Assembly (NCBI GenBank): GCA_002438605.1
Contig: DJPR01000042.1
Span: 1 to 36,711, forward strand
Source of the DNA: Ruminococcus sp. UBA6407
GTDB taxonomy: Bacteria; Bacillota; Clostridia; Oscillospirales; Ruminococcaceae
Direction: 5' to 3'
DNA length: 36,711 bases
Shown: positions 7,566 to 14,813 of the stretch, piece after piece
Position numbering within the stretch: position 1 is the first letter of the stretch
Layout: every line of letters starts with the position of its first letter
Made by a program: the position numbers and the translations under genes
Notes under the pieces: model-generated
What the model saw: only the letters and a program-made list of their open reading frames with translations
Databases searched by the model: none
What the model was told of the DNA's origin: nothing

Positions 7566-7601
7566 TACCGCACAAAGCCGTTCAAAGTGCTTTGTGCGGT
7601 A
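7566..7601. repeat. Family B repeat forming a perfect 13-bp hairpin
   Basis: TACCGCACAAAGC (7566-7578) and GCTTTGTGCGGTA (7589-7601) pair perfectly around a 10-nt loop, 10 nt after the xylanase stop codon. The tail CTATTTGTTTT is T-rich, so it can serve as the terminator. Confidence 0.8.
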
Positions 7602-7669
7602 CTATTTGTTTTCCCAACTAACTCATTTTTAGAATATTATTTCATATTAAGTATAATAATCGCAGATAA

Positions 7670-7696
7670 GCTGAATAAAACCTCATTTTTCTGTAT
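7670..7696. repeat. Direct repeat, left copy
   Basis: A 27-nt segment (GCTGAATAAAA, then Y, then CTCATTTTTCTGTAT) is repeated with one difference at 8510-8536, 840 bp away. Weaker similarity continues past it (CTGCAAC, then GACAATTT). The two copies flank the gene at 7900-8502. Confidence 0.7.
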
Positions 7697-7899
7697 TGTT
7701 TCAGGTTGCATAACTATAGCAATACAACAAAATGCTGCAACTAATCTGACAATTTAAACCGCATATTACTGAGTTGTCCTCCTCACCATATGATAGTATG
7801 CTTTTGTTGTCCGCCTTGTATTATGCGATTTGCTTTTGTCATCTTATGTTACTTTTTTGCATTTCTATAAACAAATTGAAGTTTGGAGGATAATTATTA

Positions 7900-8502
7900 A
7901 TGAAGTATTCTTTTAGTACACGAATGTTGACTTGTTTTTATCACAGTGCTGTTAAAAGCGAATTAAAAAAACGTAAATTTCCAAAATGCACAGCACAAAA
8001 AATTTTAAAGGAACATAAAGCAATTGTTTCCCGTGCCAAAAGTATAGGAAAGTCAAAATTACTAAGTGCTTACATAATGGGAATTTATTTTATAGCCTTG
8101 AATCGCAGTACCGGGAAATCTGCTGAAGAAAACTACGAAATATTCAGGGACGGATTATGTTCTTCAAGATTGTTTCACAAAATAATCGGAGATGCAGATA
8201 GTTATCTTAACCCAAAGAAAATGACGGAACGACTGAAATGGTCGCAAGAGAGTCATAAGCGTAAGTATGAAAATGACTGGGTTGTTGATATTCTGCAGAG
8301 CAATGGCGAATATGAGCTTGGCTATGATTATCATGAATGTGGTGTATGCAAACTGTGTAAAGATGAGGGCTGCCCCGAACTTGCACCTTTTTTATGCCGA
8401 ATGGATTATGTTCTTGCCGACATTATGAATATGAAATTGGTGAGAACCAAAACAATTGCAGAGGGTTCAGAACTTTGTGATTTCAGATACAGCAGGAAGT
8501 AA
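7900..8502 (+). CDS. L-2-amino-thiazoline-4-carboxylic acid hydrolase family protein
   Basis: A 200-residue soluble protein. The C-terminal half carries the conserved block of this family (PF14196): YDYHECGVCKLCKDEGC, then a CRMDYVLAD segment, and KLVRTKTIAEGSELCDFRY near the end. The named founding activity hydrolyses L-ATC on the way to cysteine, but most members are uncharacterised and the several conserved Cys residues could also bind metal. The N-terminal ~90 residues are helical and basic. The ATG follows TTGGAGG by 10 nt. It stands alone between diverged direct repeats, which suggests it arrived or was duplicated as a cassette. Family match is strong, substrate unknown. Confidence 0.85.
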   Translation: MKYSFSTRMLTCFYHSAVKSELKKRKFPKCTAQKILKEHKAIVSRAKSIGKSKLLSAYIMGIYFIALNRSTGKSAEENYEIFRDGLCSSRLFHKIIGDADSYLNPKKMTERLKWSQESHKRKYENDWVVDILQSNGEYELGYDYHECGVCKLCKDEGCPELAPFLCRMDYVLADIMNMKLVRTKTIAEGSELCDFRYSRK

Positions 8503-8509
8503 TGGCAAT

Positions 8510-8536
8510 GCTGAATAAAATCTCATTTTTCTGTAT
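8510..8536. repeat. Direct repeat, right copy
   Basis: Matches 7670-7696 at 26 of 27 positions. Similarity resumes at CTGCAAC (8545-8551) and GACAATTT (8560-8567). In this copy the last block carries the TTGACA box of the next promoter; in the left copy the equivalent is CTGACA with no -10 box after it. Confidence 0.7.
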
Positions 8537-8557
8537 GAAAACCACTGCAACACCGTA

Positions 8558-8586
8558 TTGACAATTTCTGGGAGTTATGATATAAT
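8558..8586 (+). promoter_or_regulatory. Consensus promoter of the biosynthetic operon
   Basis: TTGACA (8558-8563) and TATAAT (8581-8586) with 17 bp between: perfect sigma-A consensus. It is the only strong promoter found between the 7900 gene and the 9114 operon. Confidence 0.75.
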
Positions 8587-8617
8587 TCTCATGTAAATAA
8601 TGTTAGGTCATTGTTGC

Positions 8618-8832
8618 TGCAGCATTATGCTTTTGCATGATGCTGTATTTTAAGCCAATAAGTTAGCTTATACTAACTAGATGCAAAAATATATTTATGA
8701 CGGGAAATCAGCAGTTTTATGAAGTACAGATTTTTTGACATATTTTGTGCGGCATGCCTTAACCTGTCATAACAAGCGTTATGCAAATGCATGACGCTAT
8801 ATCAAAGCAGGCAAGTTAGCTACAACTAACTT
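8618..8832 (+). ncRNA. Tandem duplicated two-hairpin RNA element in the leader
   Basis: Copy 1: a 13-bp stem, 8618-8630 with 8635-8647 (core GCATTATGC-TTTT-GCATGATGC, two G-U pairs), then AGTTAG-CTTATA-CTAACT (8661-8678). Copy 2: GCGTTATGC-AAAT-GCATGACGC (8776-8797), then AAGTTAG-CTACAA-CTAACTT (8813-8832). Between copies an A-U pair becomes G-C, the internal G-U pair is kept and the loops vary, which supports selection on RNA pairing. In copy 2, GCAGG (8807-8811) can pair with CCTGC (8847-8851) to enclose the second hairpin. I do not recognise a known riboswitch class. Confidence 0.5.
8697..8761. repeat. 65-bp repeat, copy 1 (family B right half)
   Basis: The segment from ATGACGGGAAATCAGCAG to the GTGCGGCATGCCTTA end is repeated at 8965-9031 with about ten differences. 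Its end is a family B arm in inverse orientation. Confidence 0.65.
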
Positions 8833-8857
8833 ATTAGCCGTACTCCCCTGCATTTCA

Positions 8858-9036
8858 GGCAACACTGCATAAAGCTTGTGCGGCAGAAACGTAGATATAT
8901 TTTTGTCAGATTGCATAGAACTTTTGAAAGCATACTGTCATATGGCGAGAAGGTTATGTGTAATATGACTGGAAATCAGCAGCTTTATGAAGTACAAAGT
9001 CTTTTGACGTGTTTTTTGTGGTATTGCTTTAAGGAT
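8858..9036. repeat. Long family B element, MITE-like
   Basis: A left arm CAGGCAACACTGCATAAAGC (8858-8877) and a right arm ending TTTTTTGTGGTATTGCTTT (about 9012-9030) are inverted copies of the family B terminus, about 175 bp apart. No transposase frame lies inside. This is the layout of a miniature inverted-repeat element; no clear target-site duplication was found. Confidence 0.5.
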
Positions 9037-9113
9037 ATGCAGTAATCGGGGATATGAAAGGACAGCACCTTACATGGCTTGTTGGGTGAACTATTGAATG
9101 AAAGGAAAGTTAC

Positions 9114-10136
9114 ATGGTGAAGTATGGATTAAAAATTGTCGGTGCAGGTTATTCTGTTCCGAAAAGAAAGGTATCGACCGAAGAACTTGAAACTATGATG
9201 GAGTTTGAAAAGTTCGGGATAAGAAAAGGAATGTCAAAGCTTTTAAGCGGGGTTAGTGAAAGAGGATTTGCAGAGGATAATGAGGATTCATCGGATTATG
9301 CCGTAAGAGCAAGCAAAATGGCTCTTGAATCCGCCAATCTCAAACCCGAAGATATAGACCTGCTTATTTTCTGCTCTATTACATCTGATTTTCTTGAGCC
9401 TGCAACTGCAATGAAAATTCGTGAGGACCTTGGGTGCAGCAACGCAAACTGCTACGACATCAAAAATGCCTGCAATGCTTTTCTGACGGGTATGGAAATC
9501 GCAAATATGTATATTGAAACAGGAAGAGCCAAGAACGTGCTGCTTTGTTCAGGTGAAATTCTTAGCCGTTATCTTAAACTGCACTATGATACTCCTGAAG
9601 AAATTGCAAATGCAAATGCAACGTTTTCTCTTGGTGACGCAGGCGGAGCACTCATTGTTTCAGCAAAGGAAATCGTTGATGAAAAGGATAAAATGAAAAG
9701 CATATTCCAAACATCATCTGAATTCTGGAATGACGGTATTCTCTGGGGCGGCGGAACTCACTATGCTCATAATCCTGAAATGGCTTACTTCCAGAACGAA
9801 ACAAGACAAATGATTAAAACCAACTTTGCTAAGGCATCTGCATTTTATGCAAAGGCTTTAAAGGACTTTGATATTAAGATTGATGATGTCGCTTTATTCA
9901 TTCCGCACCAGATAACAAAGTATCTTACACTGAAAACCTGCGAAATACTCGGACTCCCTGTTGAACGTACTGTTGACCTTATCGGAAATCATGGAAATAT
10001 CGGCTGTTCATCAATCCCCCTTGCTATTGCACAAAACCTTGAAAACGGAAAACTGAAGCTTGGAAGCGGTCAGCAGCTGGTAATATTCGGATTCGGCAAC
10101 GGAGTAAGTATGGCACTTATCTCACTGTATCTTTAA
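9114..10136 (+). CDS. Beta-ketoacyl-ACP synthase III (FabH-like), biosynthetic
   Basis: A 340-residue thiolase-fold condensing enzyme. The KAS III catalytic set is complete: Cys120 in DIKNACNAF, His265 in FIPHQ and Asn295 in GNHGNIGCSS. The closing FGFGNGVSMALI motif is also present. KAS III enzymes take an acyl group from CoA or ACP onto the Cys and condense it with a malonyl-type or other carrier-bound extender. Being the first gene of an operon with carrier proteins and ligases, it is more likely a pathway-specific synthase than the housekeeping FabH, as no other fab gene is near. GAAAGGAAAG lies 7 nt before the ATG. Substrates are unknown. Confidence 0.9.
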   Translation: MVKYGLKIVGAGYSVPKRKVSTEELETMMEFEKFGIRKGMSKLLSGVSERGFAEDNEDSSDYAVRASKMALESANLKPEDIDLLIFCSITSDFLEPATAMKIREDLGCSNANCYDIKNACNAFLTGMEIANMYIETGRAKNVLLCSGEILSRYLKLHYDTPEEIANANATFSLGDAGGALIVSAKEIVDEKDKMKSIFQTSSEFWNDGILWGGGTHYAHNPEMAYFQNETRQMIKTNFAKASAFYAKALKDFDIKIDDVALFIPHQITKYLTLKTCEILGLPVERTVDLIGNHGNIGCSSIPLAIAQNLENGKLKLGSGQQLVIFGFGNGVSMALISLYL

Positions 10137-10149
10137 TTAGGAGGTATGT

Positions 10150-11961
10150 ATGATAAAGTTAGTTACGGAAAATGATATTATTAAACTGATAAAGGGAATG
10201 TTCCCCGATATTGAAGAAGTACCCGCAACTATTTCATTTACACAAAGCGGCTTGCTTACTTCATTTGACCTTGTAAATCTCATTTTTGAGCTTGAATCAG
10301 AATTCGGTTTGGAATTTGACCTTGAGGAGCTTGACCTCAAGCTTTTTGACTCTCCGATTATGATTGCAGATACCATTAATAACATGAATGGCATAAATAA
10401 GATGACATTAAGAAAGCTTTTTGATGATATTTGCTCTCGTGATATGTCAAAGGACGCTCTTACATTTGATGATACAACATATACATACAAGGAAATTTCA
10501 GACAAGGTAAAAGGTCTTGCGGCAGGCTTTATTGAAAAAGGAATAAATAAAGGTACTCATACAGTTATTATACTGGATAACTGCATTGAATACATTCTTT
10601 CATACTTTGCACTGTTTTATATAGGTGCTGTACCAATTCCTATAAATACAAGATGGAATCCGTCAGAAGCTGTAACTGTTATTAAAGACAGTGAAGCTGA
10701 ATATTTTATTGCCCGTGAACGCTCAGGAAAGCTTAAATTCTCTGACATAAAAGAAAAATTATCAGCTGATGGCTACAGTATAAAAAAAGTGATTTATTGT
10801 GATGCGAATGATGAGGGCATCTCTGAATTTGATTCCTTATGCTCAACCGAATTTCAGGAACTTCCCGACAATATTGCTCCCGAAGATGTTGCAATGATTT
10901 CTTATACATCAGGCACGACAGGAACACCAAAGGGCGTAATGCTCCGCCATGTTGATATAGCCAAAATTTCTCTCTATACTCAGCAGGTATGGACAGATTC
11001 AGATGACGAATCGTTCTCAATTGCCCCTCTTTATTCAGCACAGGGATTTCTCAGTCTGCTTATCAATTTTTCTATCGGTTCACGCTTTAAGATGATATCA
11101 AGCTTTAATACAAATGATATTCTTAAAGAAATCTCAAAGAAAAATGAAACCATTTTCCACACTCAGCCAACTATGTGGACTATGCTGCTTAACAGCAGAA
11201 TCATTAACTTTGCGGATTTCAGCGGACTTAAAAAGATTGTAGTTTCAGGCTCACTTTGCAGTCCTGAGCTTGCACGCAGAATTGAGGAAAGAATACACTG
11301 CCATTTGCTTAATGCGTACGGACTTATAGAAGGCACAAGTGTTGTTACAATGACACGCTATGACGACCCCGAAGATGTGCGTCTTAATACTGTAGGACGT
11401 CCGATTCCCGGTGTGGAGATAAAAATTGTGGACGAAGAAAGAAATCCTGTTGCTCATGGTGAAATCGGCGAGCTTGCAATCAGAGGCTATGTAATGGCAG
11501 GCTATTACAAGAATGAAGAAAAAACAAATGAAATAATGGATAAGGACGGCTGGCTTTATACGGGCGACCTCGCTAAATATTACGATAAGGAAAATATAAG
11601 CATAGTCGGACGCTGCAAGGATATGGTAATAAGAGGCGGATACAACGTATATCCGAGTGATATTGAGGAAATAATCTTACGCATTCCGGAGGTTCAGACA
11701 GCAGCAGTTGTCGGCAGACCTCATGACGTGCTTGGTGAGGAGCTTGTTGCATTCGTTGTACTGAGAGCCGGTGAGGAAATTAAGAAAAGTGACATAAACC
11801 GCTACATTTTCCAAAATCTTGCGAACTACAAGCTGCCAGACCAGATATATCTTATCAGCGATATGCCTGCAATTCTGGCAGGAAAGATTGATAAAAAGGT
11901 TTTAAGGGACTGGGCAGTCAACGGAATCCCTCAAGACAAGCAAATGATGTTTTCTGAATAA
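10150..11961 (+). CDS. Carrier-domain / adenylate-forming acyl ligase fusion
   Basis: A 603-residue didomain protein. Residues about 1-80 are an acyl-carrier-like domain with Ser38 in GLLTSFDLV as the probable phosphopantetheine site; the usual Asp before Ser is Thr. Residues about 85-590 are an AMP-forming ligase: P-loop YTSGTTGTPKG (252-262), NAYGLIEGT (388-396), TGD (471-473), Arg488, and C-terminal Lys579 in LAGKIDKK. Such ligases activate a carboxylic acid as adenylate and pass it to CoA or a carrier. The fused carrier may be the acceptor. The ATG follows TTAGGAGG by 6 nt, and the gene starts 13 nt after its upstream neighbour. The acid activated cannot be told from the sequence. Confidence 0.9.
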   Translation: MIKLVTENDIIKLIKGMFPDIEEVPATISFTQSGLLTSFDLVNLIFELESEFGLEFDLEELDLKLFDSPIMIADTINNMNGINKMTLRKLFDDICSRDMSKDALTFDDTTYTYKEISDKVKGLAAGFIEKGINKGTHTVIILDNCIEYILSYFALFYIGAVPIPINTRWNPSEAVTVIKDSEAEYFIARERSGKLKFSDIKEKLSADGYSIKKVIYCDANDEGISEFDSLCSTEFQELPDNIAPEDVAMISYTSGTTGTPKGVMLRHVDIAKISLYTQQVWTDSDDESFSIAPLYSAQGFLSLLINFSIGSRFKMISSFNTNDILKEISKKNETIFHTQPTMWTMLLNSRIINFADFSGLKKIVVSGSLCSPELARRIEERIHCHLLNAYGLIEGTSVVTMTRYDDPEDVRLNTVGRPIPGVEIKIVDEERNPVAHGEIGELAIRGYVMAGYYKNEEKTNEIMDKDGWLYTGDLAKYYDKENISIVGRCKDMVIRGGYNVYPSDIEEIILRIPEVQTAAVVGRPHDVLGEELVAFVVLRAGEEIKKSDINRYIFQNLANYKLPDQIYLISDMPAILAGKIDKKVLRDWAVNGIPQDKQMMFSE

Positions 11962-11973
11962 AGGAGATTAAAA

Positions 11974-12201
11974 ATGGATATAAAAGAAACGCTTATAGCT
12001 TTTCTTTCCGAACGCTATGGCTGGTCGGAAAAGGAAATACTGGAGGCAAAGAGCTTTGAAGATCTGGGGCTTGACTCCCTGAGCCTGTACTCGCTTGTTA
12101 CCGACTGTGAAGAAAAATTCAAAATTAAATTTGACACAGATGACATGACTGAAATTGATTCGCCTGAAAAATTTATAAAATATGTTATCGAGAGAGTTTA
12201 A
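11974..12201 (+). CDS. Acyl/aminoacyl carrier protein 1
   Basis: A 75-residue carrier protein with the canonical phosphopantetheine motif LGLDSLSLYSL (Ser35), acidic helix 2 and 3, and normal family length. AAAGGAG sits 9 nt before the ATG. It begins 12 nt after the ligase fusion and ends one base before the next gene. It is one of three carrier domains in the operon. Confidence 0.93.
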   Translation: MDIKETLIAFLSERYGWSEKEILEAKSFEDLGLDSLSLYSLVTDCEEKFKIKFDTDDMTEIDSPEKFIKYVIERV

Positions 12202-12202
12202 T

Positions 12203-13168
12203 ATGATTTTACCTGATGTAAATAAAAAAATTGATGAGCTTTACTTTGACGGTGCACTTGCACAAAGAGCCATTTCTGTTGAAATTGAGCCGATTGATAA
12301 TAAAACAGTTATAACTGCATGGCAGTGCAATATGGCAAGCATGAAAACAACAGATTTAAAGCTGCCGACAGTATTAAGAATGGTTCTTGAGGACGGTACG
12401 GTAACAGAAGCCGATTTAATGGAAAATTTCAAAGGCTCTCAAGGCATACCGTGTTCGCAGAAATATCTTGACAGAATATTGAAAAAACAGCTTATTGATA
12501 TTGACTTTGGTGAGGACGATACCGTTTTGCATAATGAACTTATGTTTCATTGCAGACACATATTTGAACTTGTTGCCGCTTCAATAACATTTTATCGGTT
12601 TTGCGGTTCTGATATCAAAAAGAAAAACACACTTTTTGATTTTACCAAAGCCTTTCAAGCGGAAAACGGACTTATTGTTACCGATGAATACGAAATCAAT
12701 GAAGAAAAAACAGTAACCAGGGAAAGCTTTATATTTGCTCCCGGTGATATATCTATGCAGAAAAACGGAAAAATTGCTGCTGTTAAAAAAATGGCTGTTA
12801 AAGCTGAAACAGTTTTCAGCAATGGTGAAAAGCTTGACTTTTCTGATGAAATACATGATATTGAGGGCAGCAATAATGTAATTATGAGCGTAATGAAGCT
12901 GTTTTCAGGTCTTTGGAAGGGAATTGGGAGAAAAATCGGCATAAGACGAAATTTTTACTTCACAAATCTTCTTCCCTCCTCATTATATGGTGTATTTATA
13001 CAGGCTGTCGCACTTATGGTTTTCAAGCATAACTACAATTATTTTCAGCATTCTCTTGCAGGCTTGCAGAGAAGTGATGAAAGACCGCTGTGTGTCGGTA
13101 TGGTTCTTAATATGGACGAACTTAAAAAGTTTTATCCCGAATTCAGAGAGGATGATCTCCTTGGCTGA
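12203..13168 (+). CDS. Uncharacterised protein of the biosynthetic operon
   Basis: A 321-residue protein that I do not recognise. No signal peptide and no clear membrane segment. Residues about 55-105 (VLEDGTVTEADLMENF to LIDIDF) read like a small winged-helix unit, a fold also used in peptide- or carrier-recognition domains; this is only a pattern impression. Scattered His and Cys (FHCRHIF, 115-121) and a hydrophobic stretch near 275-285 (GVFIQAVALMVF) are the other landmarks. The ATG is one base after the stop of carrier protein 1, and its 3' end overlaps the next gene by 17 nt, so translational coupling on both sides ties it to the pathway. Confidence 0.75.
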   Translation: MILPDVNKKIDELYFDGALAQRAISVEIEPIDNKTVITAWQCNMASMKTTDLKLPTVLRMVLEDGTVTEADLMENFKGSQGIPCSQKYLDRILKKQLIDIDFGEDDTVLHNELMFHCRHIFELVAASITFYRFCGSDIKKKNTLFDFTKAFQAENGLIVTDEYEINEEKTVTRESFIFAPGDISMQKNGKIAAVKKMAVKAETVFSNGEKLDFSDEIHDIEGSNNVIMSVMKLFSGLWKGIGRKIGIRRNFYFTNLLPSSLYGVFIQAVALMVFKHNYNYFQHSLAGLQRSDERPLCVGMVLNMDELKKFYPEFREDDLLG

Positions 13169-14051
13169 TGTTTATCTTAAGGATTTCGGCTATTTTAAAG
13201 GCAAATCCATGAAAATCAGTCAACTTGTATCTGAAAAGCATATACGGAATGATACAGAATACTTATATGCGGAGGGATATGAGGAAGCCGCTGTTGCAGA
13301 TGAACCGCCAATTGAATTTATTGAAAAAAACATTAATATTCCACATGAAAGTGAGTTGCTGATATATAACGTCACATTTCCAAGCAATACAATACACTGC
13401 ACAGAAAAGGGAGATGCAGAAGCAAATCTTTTTTATTCAGGGGAAAAGCTGATTACAGATAAGAAAAGAACTGATATGAGGTATATCGGCATATCTCAGC
13501 AGGGCTGTACAGGGCTTATGTCCGCTGTTGATATTGGTTCTGCAAGAATACTGCTGAAAAGGAACAGAAATGTAATTTGCATCAGCAATGACATTCTCCC
13601 GAAAGGTATTTATCATGATATGAAAAAGCAGAAAATGCTGCTGTCCGATACCGTATCGTATGTCGAGCTTTCAGCTGAACCTGCACCATACCGTCTGCTT
13701 AAAGCTGCTGATAAAAGTGTTGCGGCAGCCGATTTTTTCGGCATTGCCGCTGCAACTGAAGCTCTGATTGCTGAGCTTTGTGACGGATTTACCGTACCAA
13801 ACAAGCTTGAAAACATTATCTTTCCAAATCATTGGCTAAAGGTGTGGAGGTCGTTCCTTTTACGCAGCAAATATAAAAGCAGATTTACTGATTCCTCAAT
13901 AAAAACCTTAGCTCACGGACTTTCCGCAGACGGAATATGCAATCTGCTGCTTGCTGAAGAAAGAGGGTGCATAACATCGGGGGAAAAACAGGCTGTTATA
14001 TCCTATGGATATGGCGGACATCTCAGGGGACTTTTAATTGAAAAACAATAA
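13152..14051 (+). CDS. Degenerate KAS III homologue
   Basis: A 299-residue thiolase-fold protein related to KAS III but shorter. It keeps the active-site Cys119 in ISQQGCTGLMSAVD, a VICISND...LLSDT segment matching the FabH core, His227 in IIFPNHW where FabH has PHQ, and the closing ISYGYGGHLRG. The Asn that completes the triad is missing: AHGLSADG aligns with YGNTSAAS, placing Leu257 there. It may be an acyl-transfer or priming enzyme rather than a condensing one, or a partner of the 9114 enzyme. The start is ambiguous: ATG 13152 abuts GAGAGG, while TTG 13161 has better spacing (9 nt). It overlaps the preceding gene. Confidence 0.75.
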   Translation: MISLADVYLKDFGYFKGKSMKISQLVSEKHIRNDTEYLYAEGYEEAAVADEPPIEFIEKNINIPHESELLIYNVTFPSNTIHCTEKGDAEANLFYSGEKLITDKKRTDMRYIGISQQGCTGLMSAVDIGSARILLKRNRNVICISNDILPKGIYHDMKKQKMLLSDTVSYVELSAEPAPYRLLKAADKSVAAADFFGIAAATEALIAELCDGFTVPNKLENIIFPNHWLKVWRSFLLRSKYKSRFTDSSIKTLAHGLSADGICNLLLAEERGCITSGEKQAVISYGYGGHLRGLLIEKQ

Positions 14052-14093
14052 GGACAACACCGTCAGATACGCTTTGTTCTGTGCTGCCTTGAA
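14050..14093. repeat. Family B repeat inside the operon (decayed)
   Basis: AAGGACAACACCG at the left and TGTGCTGCCTTGAAAC at the right are diverged inverted arms with CTTTGTT between. It lies between the KAS III homologue and the ABC transporter genes and is the only sizeable gap (66 nt) in the operon. Confidence 0.55.
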
Positions 14094-14117
14094 ACATTGA
14101 AACAACAGGAGGAAAAA

Positions 14118-14813
14118 ATGATTGAATTTAAATTAGTCAATAAGATTTATCATATGGGTGATGAAACCATAAAGGCTGTTGACAATATAAGCTTTACAAT
14201 ACCCGATGAAACATTTACAGTTATTCTTGGGCCGTCAGGCTCAGGAAAGTCTACAACACTTAACCTGCTTGGCGGAATGGATACAGCTACATCAGGCAAA
14301 ATTCTGCTTGACGGTGAAGAAATAACAGGCTTGAATGAAAAACAGCTTGAAGAATACCGCCGCAGAAAAATCGGATTTGTATTTCAGTTCTATAATCTGA
14401 TACCTCAGCTTACGGCAAAGGAGAATGTTGCCATTACAGCAAAAATGATTGATAATGCACTTGATGTTGACGAGGTTATAGAGGGAGTCGGCTTGAAAAA
14501 AAGACGAAATCTTTTCCCATCAAATCTTTCAGGCGGCGAGCTTCAGCGTGTGGCAATTGCAAGAGCGTTGGTAAAGCGTCCGAGAATTCTTCTCTGTGAC
14601 GAACCGACAGGTGCTCTTGACAGCGAAACAGGCAAAAGAATACTTAAGCTGCTGAAAGAAACGGCTAAGGAGAATAAAATTTCCCTTATTGTTGTAACTC
14701 ATAATGCCAATCTTGAAAAAATTGCAGATCAGGTCATTCGCCTAAAGGACGGAAAAATTCAGAGCTGTTTAATGAACGAACATCCCATGTCAATTGATGA
14801 GGTGGAATGGTAA
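14118..14813 (+). CDS. ABC transporter ATP-binding protein (MacB/LolD type)
   Basis: A 231-residue ATPase of the family that works with FtsX/MacB permeases. Walker A GPSGSGKST (38-46), Q-loop Gln90 in FVFQFYNL, signature LSGGE (137-141), Walker B ILLCDEP (D161, E162) and switch His195 are all intact. AGGAGG precedes the ATG at 14118 by 6 nt; a longer frame from a TTG at 14097 would include that ribosome site and is rejected. Its stop shares one base with the ATG of the permease, so the two are made together. In this cluster the pair probably exports the product or gives self-protection (inference). Confidence 0.93.
   Translation: MIEFKLVNKIYHMGDETIKAVDNISFTIPDETFTVILGPSGSGKSTTLNLLGGMDTATSGKILLDGEEITGLNEKQLEEYRRRKIGFVFQFYNLIPQLTAKENVAITAKMIDNALDVDEVIEGVGLKKRRNLFPSNLSGGELQRVAIARALVKRPRILLCDEPTGALDSETGKRILKLLKETAKENKISLIVVTHNANLEKIADQVIRLKDGKIQSCLMNEHPMSIDEVEW

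Larger units (their letters stand above)
7556..7899. other. Intergenic stretch after the xylanase gene
   Basis: It holds the family B hairpin (7566-7601) and the first copy of a direct repeat (7670-7755) whose partner lies after the next gene. No further gene seen. The promoter of the 7900 gene could not be placed with confidence. Confidence 0.5.
8503..9113. other. Long leader region upstream of the biosynthetic operon
   Basis: 611 bp without a supported gene. In order: direct-repeat copy 2 (8510-8570), consensus promoter (8558-8586), hairpin pair 1 (8618-8678), a 65-bp segment (8697-8761), hairpin pair 2 (8776-8832), a family B arm (8858-8877), and a second copy of the 65-bp segment (8965-9031). 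Transcription from 8558 would give a leader of about 520 nt before the first gene. Confidence 0.6.

Noticed and set aside
8602..8655. A short frame in the operon leader beginning MLGHCCCS
   Set aside because: No ribosome site precedes it and the second copy of the element does not keep the peptide, while RNA pairing is kept.
9054..9089. Eleven-codon frame MKGQHLTWLVG before the first biosynthetic gene
   Set aside because: Too short to judge, with no clear ribosome site and no run of regulatory codons.
9114..10136. Housekeeping fabH
   Set aside because: No fab genes are near; the operon context and diverged sequence favour a pathway-specific enzyme.
12987..13151. Long N-terminal extension of the KAS III homologue
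   Set aside because: It overlaps 180 nt of the upstream gene, whose frame is well supported, and has no family similarity.
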